Assembly (NCBI GenBank): GCA_000403215.2 | Contig: KE159535.1 | Coordinates: forward strand, 107,213-159,621 | Direction: 5' to 3' | Length of the DNA stretch: 52,409 bases | Origin: Lachnospiraceae bacterium A4 | GTDB taxonomy: Bacteria; Bacillota; Clostridia; Lachnospirales; Lachnospiraceae | Shown here: piece after piece, positions 24,690-33,589 of the stretch | Layout: each line of letters begins with the position of its first letter | Position numbering within the stretch: position 1 is the first letter of the stretch | Notes under the pieces: model-generated | Told to the model about the DNA's origin: nothing | What the model saw: the letters and a program-made list of their open reading frames with translations, nothing else | Databases searched by the model: none | Program-made: the position numbers and the translations under genes

Positions 24690-25247
24690 ATGGATAATAA
24701 TCAAACATTTGTTGCTTACTATATGCAGAAAAATGATCTTCCCTCTAGCCATGAATCATTCAAAGACGTTGTAAAGCATGACAAGGACATACTGCAGAAT
24801 AAATATTTAATGAAAGAGAATCCGATAAAGTCAAACTTTAATTACGTGATTACCGTTCCCTTTAATCCATCCGCAAAGCAAGAATACTCAAAAGGAAAAG
24901 GCATAATAAACGTAAATCTTGATAAAATGCTAGATGTTCTAGAGAATATGGAAGATAATGACGATATTCGAATCCAAATCCAGTATGTTACCAGAATCAT
25001 TAAGCAATTAGATATTTTATATAAAAATGGTTATATCAGCAATAACAAAAGAAAAGTAATTGTACTTTTTAGAAGTGTACTAAAGTTAAACCGTGATAAC
25101 AGTGTATTTAGTGATAAACAGCTTGAAGAATTTAAGAAAATACTAAAACTCATTCGCGGCTATGAAACAGAAGATACGAACTTGGTTCTGTCAGTTGAAA
25201 AAGATTTAAGAGAAGCTGGATTGAGGACAATGGTATCATGGGAGTAA
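24690..25247 (+). CDS. Uncharacterised protein, second gene of the PIN operon
   Basis: A 185-residue soluble protein, lysine- and asparagine-rich, that I do not recognise. It has a beta-like NFNYVITVPF segment, then helices (VNLDKMLDVLENM, IQYVTRIIKQLDIL). ATG 24690 stands six bases after AAGGAG; a GTG directly before it is less well spaced. It lies 18 bases after the first gene and three bases before the PIN-like gene, so the three are surely co-expressed. It may bind and restrain the nuclease. Confidence 0.6.
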   Translation: MDNNQTFVAYYMQKNDLPSSHESFKDVVKHDKDILQNKYLMKENPIKSNFNYVITVPFNPSAKQEYSKGKGIINVNLDKMLDVLENMEDNDDIRIQIQYVTRIIKQLDILYKNGYISNNKRKVIVLFRSVLKLNRDNSVFSDKQLEEFKKILKLIRGYETEDTNLVLSVEKDLREAGLRTMVSWE

Positions 25248-25250
25248 TAC

Positions 25251-26003
25251 ATGAAGGCACTATTGGATACAACAATACAGATTGACCGCATATTTGGATC
25301 AGATAGACGAATTGCTCGAATTAATGAAGTTTTAAAAGGAAAACAATTAATTTCCTCAACATATGTTTTAGGAGAATATTATAAGAATATCGTCAATGAT
25401 TTTGTAACTTTATATAACATATTTTTGCAGGAGAACGACATAAAACAGACCGGATGCAGAATCACGGAAAATATTCTTGGACGCAGTCAATCGCGTATTT
25501 TTAAATTGTTTAATAATATAGCTGCTAATTGCAGTTATGATTTAGATTTAATCAAGGATAGTCTGGAAAATTATGTAGACATTTTAATTGGACGTTTTAA
25601 CGAAGACCTTATTGATATATTAGATAATACAAATTGTTACCGTGCTAAAGCAACTGTTATATATGAAGATGGTATTCCTATTTTGAAAAATATTTTATGT
25701 TCCAAAAAGAACAAACAATGCTGCATATGTGAGTTTTGGGAAAAACGCCAAAATGAATTAAAAAAACTGCTGAAAAACCCAGAATATAATGACGATTTAA
25801 AAAACATCATTAAAAGTGCATTGTTAGATCCAAATCAATTTAAAGGAATCAACTGTATGAAATTAGGCGATACTGTGATTGCTTCTGAAATCCTGGGTTT
25901 AACAGATACTGTGATTTGCAACAGTAATAAAAAAGATTTCGAACCGATATGTAAATCGCTAAATCTAAAACTGCTCTCGCCCGATTATTCGGAACGATCA
26001 TAA
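25251..26003 (+). CDS. PIN-like nuclease, putative toxin or effector
   Basis: A 250-residue protein that starts and ends like a PIN domain: first acidic residue in LLDTT (Asp6), Glu42 in VLGEYYKN, then Asp207 in KLGDTVIASE and a final acidic site near Asp229 (NSNKKDF). Between them lies an unusually long insert (about 55-200) with a cysteine cluster (Cys150, 157, 158, 160), perhaps a metal site. PIN domains cut single-stranded RNA; many are toxins. At 250 residues it is about twice the size of a VapC toxin. It starts three bases after the previous gene. The identification rests on motif placement. Confidence 0.6.
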   Translation: MKALLDTTIQIDRIFGSDRRIARINEVLKGKQLISSTYVLGEYYKNIVNDFVTLYNIFLQENDIKQTGCRITENILGRSQSRIFKLFNNIAANCSYDLDLIKDSLENYVDILIGRFNEDLIDILDNTNCYRAKATVIYEDGIPILKNILCSKKNKQCCICEFWEKRQNELKKLLKNPEYNDDLKNIIKSALLDPNQFKGINCMKLGDTVIASEILGLTDTVICNSNKKDFEPICKSLNLKLLSPDYSERS

Positions 26004-26011
26004 ATGCAAAT

Positions 26012-26058
26012 ACAGGGCAGAATTGATCAATGAATACGAATTTGTTCTGCCCTCCTGT
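26012..26058. terminator. Bidirectional terminator between the PIN operon and RADAR
   Basis: AGGGCAGAA (26014-26022) pairs with TTCTGCCCT (26045-26053), and ACAGG/CCTGT bases outside extend the stem with a bulge. It lies between two convergent genes (stops at 26003 and 26061), so it can serve both, although its tails are only weakly T-rich. Confidence 0.6.
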
Positions 26059-26060
26059 AT

Positions 26061-28772
26061 CTATATTCTTTGAATTAATTCTGTCAGATTTCTCACTAAT
26101 GCCAGATCAGACTCCTCATGATGAATAAAAGAACTGTTCAGCCCATTTCTGCGTACCCTGTCTATCCAGAGCAGTGCCGCCTCCCTGCTGATACCTTTTT
26201 CCAGCATTCCATAATAAATATATGCCAGCTCATTTGACACATTTGTATTAAAAACCGCAGGATCATCTGAATTTATACAAACTATTATATTTTGTTCATC
26301 ATTTAACTGATTTAGTTGATAAAACTGATTTTCATACAATATATCTAAATCAGCAATTGCTGTGTTTGAAGAGGGGTTCACCTCCAAAACAATTCCCTTT
26401 TGACCTAATTTTTTCTTGAGAATTTTCTGCAATTCTTCTATGATCAGTATATCCTGTTGGGTAATCTCGCAATGAATGGGCTTTTCCATCTTTTTTACAA
26501 ACACTTTACAATGCCTTGCTGCGGTTACAAGTTCAGGTCTCCATTGAATCGGCTCTTCATCAGCTAATTTTCTGCACAGTTCTCTCTCCGCCACCATAAA
26601 TGCATCACATGATATAATATCATCTTTAAAAGAAAACAGCTTACGATATCCGTCTATCAGCAGCTCTGTCGCAATACCTTCTTTATCTCCTCCATATATT
26701 TTTCTCGAAAGCTCATAAATCCGCTTTTCCATAAAAGTAAGTATTGCTGCCTGAAAATTGCTGTAATGATTGCTCAATGTATCATATGCCCATAGATAAT
26801 TCTCCAGTGCTTCAAGTTGTGGAAGTATAACTACTGGATTCTGTTCTCTCCATTTTTGCGGATTGAGTCCAAGCGCAATTCCATGGCCAATTCGGTCTCC
26901 TGCATGAAACTTTAAGTGTTCTACAACCTCATCTATTCGGCGTAAACCAGAAAGTATATGGCGAAAATCTTCTCCAGCATGAAAAGTGAAACCAAGACTC
27001 TGCATATAATTTCTGTCATTAGAGCTTCTGCCAATTAAGTCAATACTGCTGTCTCGCGCCTTTTCAAAAATCGGCGCAAAAACCCATACAGGGGTCGCGT
27101 TTTCCAGACTTGCTGCATCTATTCCAACCAAATACTTACTCAACTCTGTAAATTCACTACGCAGTTGTGTAAATGCATCGATCTGCTTTCTATACGACTG
27201 TTGAAGCTGTCCAAATTGAAAATACGAACAATCCAGTTTCCCATTGTGGAAACACTTCTCTAAAGCGGTCTCATCCTCCCGTTTCAGAAAATGAATTACT
27301 AATCCTGCCTGCGGGATTCGCTTATAGGGCACTCCATTATTACAATAATCTTCTGTAATGATTTTATGATAGGCCTTCAGAAAATGAACAACATCCTTTT
27401 TAAATTCGCTGTAAGCCTCTGGCATAGATGTTCGAAATTCAATCTTGCGCAAATCTCTGTTCTGTAGCTGTTCTCTGAGTGCTGTCTCCCAAAAGTTGTT
27501 TATATTCGCATGATTCAATGCAGAATTTACTCGATAATGCTCCTGTTGAAAATAATCCAGCCCTTTAATCGTTTTTTGCTGGACACTTTTATGAAACAAA
27601 TAATTTCTAACACGCAGATATTGCATGATACAGCGTTTTATATCAACTTCCTTCTGATCATCTTTCTGGCTGACTGGCTGTTGAATGTTTGTTACAGCTT
27701 CCAGCAAAATCCGCAACACATGATATAAAAATATATTTTCGTCTAATGTATGAATTTCACTATCATTTTCCAGCACCAATGTACAGAATTTTCCCTCAAA
27801 AACATCTTTGGGCAGATTTTTGGTCAAGCCATTCCACAAATTTACAAAATAAGAAATTATATTTTTTTCGTTATCCTTTGCACTATACTGCCCATGCCAA
27901 AATTCAAGTTTAAACCGGTTTTCAAACGGCTGTCCCTCTTGAAAATCATGCACAAGCCCCAGCACTTCGTCCTGAATATCTTTTTTGAGTAGTTCGTTTC
28001 CCTTTCCAGTCATAGCAAAAATCAGATATGCTCTCACAATTCCACATCCCAATATGCGAAACAATACGCGCGCATTCTGTTCCTCTGTGCCATTCACGAA
28101 CTTCATATTTTGAAAATACTTCCCCTTCTTTGCTGTTAATGGTTCCATCAAGGAATCCCAAATACTAGGAAATGTTCTGGAAACTCCCTTGTGCAGATGG
28201 TTTTCAGCGACGCCTGTCTCCAATATACGCGCAAGCTGCTGGTCTGCTACCTCTATATTTCCATAAAAATTATCAAGACAATTTATATTTGGACACTTTT
28301 GATTCATAATCATATAAACAATCGCAACCACATCCATCGGAATATGACTGCTCAAATTATGAAATAGTGTCACCTTATTGCTTCCTGCAAATCCGCCAAA
28401 CAGTTTTTCATCTTCTTCATTTTTCCAATACTTAAAAACAATCTTTCCATCTCTATGAGAAATCAAGGCCCTTGCCATCCTGCAAACTGTATGTTGATAC
28501 AACTCTAATTCATCTCTATAACCCTCAGCATCATAAAGATAGCATTTCTCCAAGTACAGGTAGATCTCATCATAGGAATAAATATTGTAATTTTGCTGAA
28601 TGTAGACAATCAGCCGACTTCTCAAACGATCCAAGATCTGTTTTGCCGCTTTGTGTTCACACACTTTTACAGTTTCTATATATTCTCTGATCAGTTCTTG
28701 ACGAAACATATCCATAGAGACAAACGGATAACACAGAACGCCTAAAAACCGATTAATGGAATCATTGATCAT
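26061..28772 (-). CDS. rdrB: RADAR adenosine deaminase-like protein RdrB
   Basis: A 903-residue protein with all catalytic signatures of the adenosine deaminase superfamily spread over a very long chain: metal-binding H-x-H in ENHLHKG (192-194), FHAGE (597-601), RIGHG (627-631), EVNPSSN (797-803) and NSDDP (834-838). Ordinary adenosine deaminases have ~350 residues; the large insertions, the size and the preceding ~900-residue ATPase identify RdrB of the RADAR anti-phage system. RADAR converts adenosine to inosine in nucleotides or RNA during infection. It starts 11 bases after rdrA stops, with AAGGGGG upstream. All metal-site residues look intact, so the enzyme should be active. Confidence 0.9.
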   Translation of the reverse strand: MINDSINRFLGVLCYPFVSMDMFRQELIREYIETVKVCEHKAAKQILDRLRSRLIVYIQQNYNIYSYDEIYLYLEKCYLYDAEGYRDELELYQHTVCRMARALISHRDGKIVFKYWKNEEDEKLFGGFAGSNKVTLFHNLSSHIPMDVVAIVYMIMNQKCPNINCLDNFYGNIEVADQQLARILETGVAENHLHKGVSRTFPSIWDSLMEPLTAKKGKYFQNMKFVNGTEEQNARVLFRILGCGIVRAYLIFAMTGKGNELLKKDIQDEVLGLVHDFQEGQPFENRFKLEFWHGQYSAKDNEKNIISYFVNLWNGLTKNLPKDVFEGKFCTLVLENDSEIHTLDENIFLYHVLRILLEAVTNIQQPVSQKDDQKEVDIKRCIMQYLRVRNYLFHKSVQQKTIKGLDYFQQEHYRVNSALNHANINNFWETALREQLQNRDLRKIEFRTSMPEAYSEFKKDVVHFLKAYHKIITEDYCNNGVPYKRIPQAGLVIHFLKREDETALEKCFHNGKLDCSYFQFGQLQQSYRKQIDAFTQLRSEFTELSKYLVGIDAASLENATPVWVFAPIFEKARDSSIDLIGRSSNDRNYMQSLGFTFHAGEDFRHILSGLRRIDEVVEHLKFHAGDRIGHGIALGLNPQKWREQNPVVILPQLEALENYLWAYDTLSNHYSNFQAAILTFMEKRIYELSRKIYGGDKEGIATELLIDGYRKLFSFKDDIISCDAFMVAERELCRKLADEEPIQWRPELVTAARHCKVFVKKMEKPIHCEITQQDILIIEELQKILKKKLGQKGIVLEVNPSSNTAIADLDILYENQFYQLNQLNDEQNIIVCINSDDPAVFNTNVSNELAYIYYGMLEKGISREAALLWIDRVRRNGLNSSFIHHEESDLALVRNLTELIQRI

Positions 28773-28783
28773 TTGTATCCCCC

Positions 28784-31597
28784 TTAGGAAAATAGTGTTT
28801 CAAAATAATCAGCATCAACCTTCTCCACTAGATTTTCATTCAAAGCTGCAATAAAGTTATTCATTGCATTCTTATCTGCCCGCTCGTTTGCAGCAACCAA
28901 TATTTTATTAATCTCTGCCAACAGCTTTGCACCTTCTACCATATTATTTACCGTAACAGATGCCGTCTTATATTTATATAAACATTGCAGCAGAAATATA
29001 AAGTATGGACGTTGTTTTGTCCACGCTCCCTCTTGATCTGTGAAAGCAAACACCTCCTGCATCGCATTCAGCATTTTTTGTGCTTCATATCTTCCATAAC
29101 GGACGCGGGCATTTCCAGCTAATTTCTGAAGCGTCTGACAAATTTCATTATAACTTTCAAATGTTATTCCATTTTCGAAGGTATCATCCCATAAAGCTGT
29201 AATTATATTCTCTTTCGCTTCTTTCGCCTTTGTTTTGCTTACACCATCGTATGCCCCGTTAAATGCCTTCCAACTGTCTACGACATTTTGGGATTGTAAT
29301 TTCCATTCCCTCTTATCTTCAAAAAAATCGTTAACATTTTCTTTTAAACCATTACTGATTTCAACTAAAAAATTGTCAATCTCCCCTCTGATATAATCCA
29401 TCACAACTCCCTCTACTACTTCTGCATTCCAGAGCCCTCTGGTGTCAATCTCTTTCAATACAGCAATTCTTGCCTTAGCATCTGTTTTTTTCGGTGAGTG
29501 CCCTTCTTCCTCTTCTGGTAAATTTTCCTCTGTTAGCATCACCCATTCCTCTCTTATTTTATCTTCCTTCTGCTCTCTTAATAATTGCGCTATTGTATTT
29601 TGCAAAATGCGCTTCATATGCTGCTTTTCCTCAATATTTTCCAAAGTATTTGATTTTTCCCGCCAAACCACATCCTGCGTTTCTTGATCAAATAATTCCA
29701 TTATCACATTCTGCGCAACTGAACTTGACAGCCTTTTTTGAATGTGTGTAAATTCCAGTCTAAACTCAGCATACAAATCTGCTGCCCTTGATGTAATATC
29801 ATTTCCGCCGATTATTGAGAGTGCACGCCAAAAGGCAATGATCACATCACGCTCTAACTGTATTGTATAATTTGTACCATCAATATCTAAGCGAAGGATT
29901 CTGTCCAGTGGGAGATTTTTATAATACGCCAAATTCAATACCAAATCCCCCTTCTGCAAAAAAGTTTTGTTTAAAGAGTATAAGTTAATCCCGTCATAAT
30001 TTACAATTTTTAAATCCTGTCCTTTGATATTTTTCCATCTCTTTGTTGAAACATCTATGACTTTTTCTGCAATTTCCGGATTGAAAAACAGATCTTGCAT
30101 AGCCTTATGTTTCAGACGAGTATAGTTTTCATCTGTTTTTGTAATTTTTGCATATTTACTGTTTCCATACAAAAGTCTTGCGGCGAAATCACTTAAAATA
30201 AACAGTGCAAAACGTTCTACAGGATCCTTTATAATGTACTTTTCCCCTAATTCACTTGCGTTTTCTCTATATATTATCGTACTCGCATTATCAAAAAAAA
30301 CCATACTATTTTCACAAGAATCGCCGACCACAAACATCTTCTTCTGTATATCATCACGATACTGATTATAAACCTTTTTTGCTGCGATAATTGTGTCCAG
30401 CAATAGTTTTCTCTCTTCTAAATACTCCCTTTTAGGATCTTCTTCACTTTTACTATTTGCGGCTCTTTTTGCAATAATATCATTTAATACATTATAAACA
30501 TTATTAAGGCCTCTTGATGTATCATCAAACAAATGATATGTGTAGGGAAGAACATGATCATCGCCCGACTCATCTTGATAGACAAAATAAAATGGATCAA
30601 TCCATCCATTCAATGCCTTTCCCAATAAATCAGAAAACCGAATCCCTTCTCCTTGATGCTCTGGTGACTCTGCGATATAATAATTTTTCTTTCCTTCCAG
30701 TGACCACTGTTTTATATTGTATCTGTATGCAGGCGGCAATATTTTCTTTAAATATTCATACGCAAGCTGTTTTTTACTTTCCAACAATGTCTGTTCACCA
30801 ATCTGACTTTGCAGGAAATCTCCTTCCGACACATTTTCTCTGCGAATAAAATCCAGCGTCAACGCCTCTTCGAATGTATTAAGATCTCCTGAGATTATCG
30901 TAACAATATTCTGATTAGATACGTAGGAAAGCAATGTTTTTACTACATCTGCACATCGGTATGTACTCAAGTCGATATCATCAATAAACAAAAATAAAAG
31001 GCTTTCACTTTTTTTACTTTGTTCAGGATTAACCAGCACATTTACTAGGTCATTGAACTTTTCAATAAACTCATTGTCCGAATTGAACACTTTTGCAGAA
31101 CGATTTACATAATCATTTTCTGTTGTATAATCCTTGAGCAGAATATTCCGGTATTCTTTCTGAATATATGTGTATTGACGAATCACATCTTCACATTTTT
31201 CCCGAAGCTCCCCTTTATGAATACACCATTGTTTTCCGCCCTTTCTTGCCTCATCTTTATTGATTATATCATTGAGCATCCCAAGGATTGCAGCCATCAG
31301 CGTCCCCGGCTCAGACATATTTTCTGGAACAATAATTGGCAATATAATATCTTTTTCTAATCTTTCTCTGTTTTCTTTTTCCAATTTCTCCTTAATCGTC
31401 TTTAATATAGATGTTTTGCCGGCACCCCTCACACCGATAATACCGATATTATTCGTTTTTTGACTTAACGCTTCTGAATACAATTCCTTTTCCGCCCGAA
31501 AACGTTCAATTTGGGTATAAACCTGATCATATGCTGGCAGAATAAGCCGAGCTTCTGCTGTTGTCAAACTTCTTGCACCAATCTTATTTGTATTCAT
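28784..31597 (-). CDS. rdrA: RADAR ATPase RdrA
   Basis: A 937-residue ATPase. Walker A is GVRGAGKTS (55-63) and Walker B FLFIDDIDLS (202-211), within an AAA+/STAND-like N-terminal module, followed by ~600 mostly helical residues without recognisable motifs. Size and position directly before the giant deaminase match RdrA of RADAR, which forms ring-shaped assemblies that work with RdrB. ATG 31597 has AAGGAG seven bases upstream, and only 11 bases separate it from the membrane-protein gene before it. The three genes form one operon. Confidence 0.88.
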   Translation of the reverse strand: MNTNKIGARSLTTAEARLILPAYDQVYTQIERFRAEKELYSEALSQKTNNIGIIGVRGAGKTSILKTIKEKLEKENRERLEKDIILPIIVPENMSEPGTLMAAILGMLNDIINKDEARKGGKQWCIHKGELREKCEDVIRQYTYIQKEYRNILLKDYTTENDYVNRSAKVFNSDNEFIEKFNDLVNVLVNPEQSKKSESLLFLFIDDIDLSTYRCADVVKTLLSYVSNQNIVTIISGDLNTFEEALTLDFIRRENVSEGDFLQSQIGEQTLLESKKQLAYEYLKKILPPAYRYNIKQWSLEGKKNYYIAESPEHQGEGIRFSDLLGKALNGWIDPFYFVYQDESGDDHVLPYTYHLFDDTSRGLNNVYNVLNDIIAKRAANSKSEEDPKREYLEERKLLLDTIIAAKKVYNQYRDDIQKKMFVVGDSCENSMVFFDNASTIIYRENASELGEKYIIKDPVERFALFILSDFAARLLYGNSKYAKITKTDENYTRLKHKAMQDLFFNPEIAEKVIDVSTKRWKNIKGQDLKIVNYDGINLYSLNKTFLQKGDLVLNLAYYKNLPLDRILRLDIDGTNYTIQLERDVIIAFWRALSIIGGNDITSRAADLYAEFRLEFTHIQKRLSSSVAQNVIMELFDQETQDVVWREKSNTLENIEEKQHMKRILQNTIAQLLREQKEDKIREEWVMLTEENLPEEEEGHSPKKTDAKARIAVLKEIDTRGLWNAEVVEGVVMDYIRGEIDNFLVEISNGLKENVNDFFEDKREWKLQSQNVVDSWKAFNGAYDGVSKTKAKEAKENIITALWDDTFENGITFESYNEICQTLQKLAGNARVRYGRYEAQKMLNAMQEVFAFTDQEGAWTKQRPYFIFLLQCLYKYKTASVTVNNMVEGAKLLAEINKILVAANERADKNAMNNFIAALNENLVEKVDADYFETLFS

Positions 31598-31608
31598 AAT
31601 ATTTCTCC

Positions 31609-32223
31609 TTATCTATCGTACTTCTGTACAAACCAGCATATTGCGTATCCTCTGCTCCTCTCCGCAAAACGAATCCAACGTCTCGCAAACAACACCACAC
31701 TGACCGCCCCTATTATGATTTCTGTCATATTTTGTTGTCCAACCCCTATTCCCATCGCCAATACAGATACCACCACCATATTTTTATATAACAGTTCTGC
31801 GGAAGCATAATTGTGCAGGCGGCTATATTGTGAATCTGCCTGTATTTCACTGTACATAAATGTCGTATATCTTCTGGCCATCGCACCTGCGCTATCATTC
31901 AGAGGACTCTCTATCAACTTTGCCTTTTGGAGTGCATCATTTATCTTTGCATCTGAAATCCCATAAATTTTGCAAATATTTTCCCAATATTTATTTATCA
32001 TATTATCGCCTAGCACTTTGTTCAGCAGACATACTATACAATCTGCCAACTCTGTAAACACCACTCCCACCACATAACCCAAAACGATCAGCAGAACTAA
32101 TCCGCCTAGAGTAAGATTATCCGCCAAATATGATAGATCTCCATTATATAACAACAAGGCGATTACTCCCGGAAGTGTATAACCAAACAAATCATATAAT
32201 GTTAATTTTTGTAATAATTCCAT
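31609..32223 (-). CDS. RADAR-associated membrane protein (Csx27/RdrD-like)
   Basis: A 204-residue protein with four predicted membrane helices in two pairs: LFGYTLPGVIALLLY and GLVLLIVLGYVVGVVF near the N-terminus, then MVVVSVLAMGIGVG and EIIIGAVSVVLF near the C-terminus, around a ~75-residue soluble middle. Some RADAR loci add a membrane protein, either a SLATT protein (RdrC, two helices) or a Csx27-like one (RdrD). Four helices favour the latter, but I cannot confirm it by alignment. ATG 32223 has AGGAG nine bases upstream. As first gene of the operon it may act as a membrane-located accessory. Confidence 0.7.
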   Translation of the reverse strand: MELLQKLTLYDLFGYTLPGVIALLLYNGDLSYLADNLTLGGLVLLIVLGYVVGVVFTELADCIVCLLNKVLGDNMINKYWENICKIYGISDAKINDALQKAKLIESPLNDSAGAMARRYTTFMYSEIQADSQYSRLHNYASAELLYKNMVVVSVLAMGIGVGQQNMTEIIIGAVSVVLFARRWIRFAERSRGYAICWFVQKYDR

Positions 32224-32266
32224 ACTCTTTCTCTCCTGTTCTCTAAAGAGAAACGTTATAACATTA

Positions 32267-32313
32267 AAATCTGATGCAACTTTTCTGGAATGAAAGTGTA
32301 TGACATCAGATTT
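32267..32313 (-). promoter_or_regulatory. Hairpin in the leader of the RADAR operon
   Basis: AAATCTGATG (32267-32276) and CATCAGATTT (32304-32313) are perfect reverse complements with a 27-base loop. On the minus strand a TTAATG follows, 44 bases before the membrane-protein start. It could end an upstream transcript or attenuate the operon. A palindromic TTCTCT-AA-AGAGAA (about 32239-32252) next to the ribosome binding site might be an operator. Confidence 0.5.
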
Positions 32314-32593
32314 ATATTTTTCCTGTATTCACTTTGCTCTCTTAATTATATACCCTATATACAACTTCGCACTGCATTTTACAGCAATACTATACAAACA
32401 CTGCTTCACCAAATTTGACTCTGTGATCTCTTTGTTCTTCAAAATATTCTTTATCCGTTCTAAGCATCCTCTAATTTCTCCACATAAAAATACCTGAAAA
32501 CATTTTTATAGAAATACAAACACCACTATAAATATTTTTCTGAACAAACAAAACTGCATCATACTCAAATCTGACGCCATCTAACACATTGCC

Positions 32594-32776
32594 TTATCTA
32601 CGGTAGATGACAGCAAGCTTATCTGCCAGTTCCATTGCCTTCTTATAATTATCACCAGCTATTGCCCTATTCATGTATGTTGTCAGATAACCTAGGCATT
32701 TCCACTCAACAATATATTCATCGTATTTGGTTGAAATACTATTATAGACTGCAGCGTTTTTATCCGATGAGATCAT
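32594..32776 (-). CDS. Small uncharacterised gene upstream of RADAR
   Basis: A 60-residue soluble protein with two predicted helices (DEYIVEWKCLGYLTTYMNRAI and YKKAMELADKLAVIY). AAGGAG stands eight bases before ATG 32776, so it is probably a genuine small gene. I do not recognise it. It lies ~370 bases upstream of the RADAR operon in the same orientation. It could be a leader gene or a leftover of another module. Confidence 0.5.
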   Translation of the reverse strand: MISSDKNAAVYNSISTKYDEYIVEWKCLGYLTTYMNRAIAGDNYKKAMELADKLAVIYRR

Positions 32777-32889
32777 GCTTCGTTCTCCTTGTATTTTGTT
32801 TTTCGTTTTTTATTTTTATTATATAGCGCTTCTTGGGAATGGACAAGGGACAGAACTGTCCAAACTATTTGTCAATTTGTAAATAATCC

Positions 32890-33039
32890 CACAGAAGAGA
32901 AATAAGGTATCTTTTTCCAACGGATCAAGCCGTATTTTAGCCTTACCATAGCGGCTAGAGCGTCGAGCTCCTTGCGCAGGTCTGATTTTCCCACGATCAG
33001 TATCACTTTTTTAAAAGTAAATCCGTTTTCAGTCAGCAT
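32890..33039 (-). pseudogene. IS66 TnpB fragment
   Basis: The frame from ATG 33039 reads NGFTFKKVILIVGKSDLRKE, then LDALAAMVRLKYGL, the TnpB signature (family consensus DLRKGIDGLA). Then a one-base loss shifts the rest (DPLEKDTLFLFCG in the next frame). Everything beyond about 32890 is gone. The start overlaps the stop of tnpA (ATGCTGACTGA), as in intact IS66 elements. Confidence 0.7.
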
Positions 33040-33444
33040 GCTTTTTGGCCCTCAAAACTATGGAAATCTGTTCCTCATCTACACCATTGCTTAAATCTAT
33101 AGAAAAATCTCCATAACGGATGCAGACGGAAGGAGGGGACTAACAGGTTGCATTGTTCCCTGTGCCTCTGTCCGCCGACCCAGATCTTTCCATAAGGGTG
33201 GCCTGTGCGGAAGGGATTTCAACAAAACTTGTTTCCTCCGCTTGGTCGGATGACAGAGGCAGTAAATACTGTTCTTCCCAATGCTCAAGAAGATACGCCC
33301 TGACCCGTTTTTACCATCGGAAAAAGTGGTGTGGTCAATGTCGTGCATGCTACACCAGTCCCCTTTGCTTATCCCGCTCTTTGCCTGCTCTTCAATGATA
33401 GATATCCATTGCTTTATCCGAAGTTCCATTACTCTTATATCCAT
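33029..33444 (-). pseudogene. IS66 TnpA (OrfA), frameshifted
   Basis: ATG 33444 follows AGGAGG. The frame begins ELRIKQWISIIEEQAKSGIS as in IS66 accessory proteins, then shifts after DHTTF (about 33325). The correct continuation in another frame reads RVRAYLLEHWEEQYLLPL and finally VCIRYGDFSIDLSNGVDEEQ, ending at TGA 33029. Internal stops confirm decay. Confidence 0.7.
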
Positions 33445-33513
33445 AAAGAAAGCCTCCTGTTTGATAGTATTCAAAAATATACTATCAGATCAGGAGGCAA
33501 ATCATAAGACGCT

Positions 33514-33547
33514 GATTATTTGCCGCTTACGATTATTTGTCGCTTAC
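33514..33547. repeat. 17-bp tandem repeat of an IS66-like terminus
   Basis: GATTATTTGCCGCTTAC (33514-33530) is followed directly by GATTATTTGTCGCTTAC (33531-33547), one mismatch. Each looks like an IS66 end (GTAAGCG when read on the minus strand), as if two IS66 elements had ended here. Confidence 0.7.
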
Positions 33548-33589
33548 GAAGATTCCATCGGTAATGACGAATCAGAAGAAAATAAAAAT

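Larger units (their letters stand above)
32880..33547 (-). mobile_element. Degenerate IS66-family remnant
   Basis: The minus strand carries tnpA and the start of tnpB in the IS66 order, both broken by frameshifts. On the right stands an IS66-like end reading GTAAGCGGCAAATAATC (33514-33530 on the minus strand) and a second, nearly identical GTAAGCGACAAATAATC (33531-33547). The main transposase gene tnpC and the left end are missing, so the element is dead. Confidence 0.7.

Noticed and set aside
33514-33547. Tandem 17-mers considered as a CRISPR array or iteron set
   Set aside because: Only two copies without spacers, and they match an IS66-type end.
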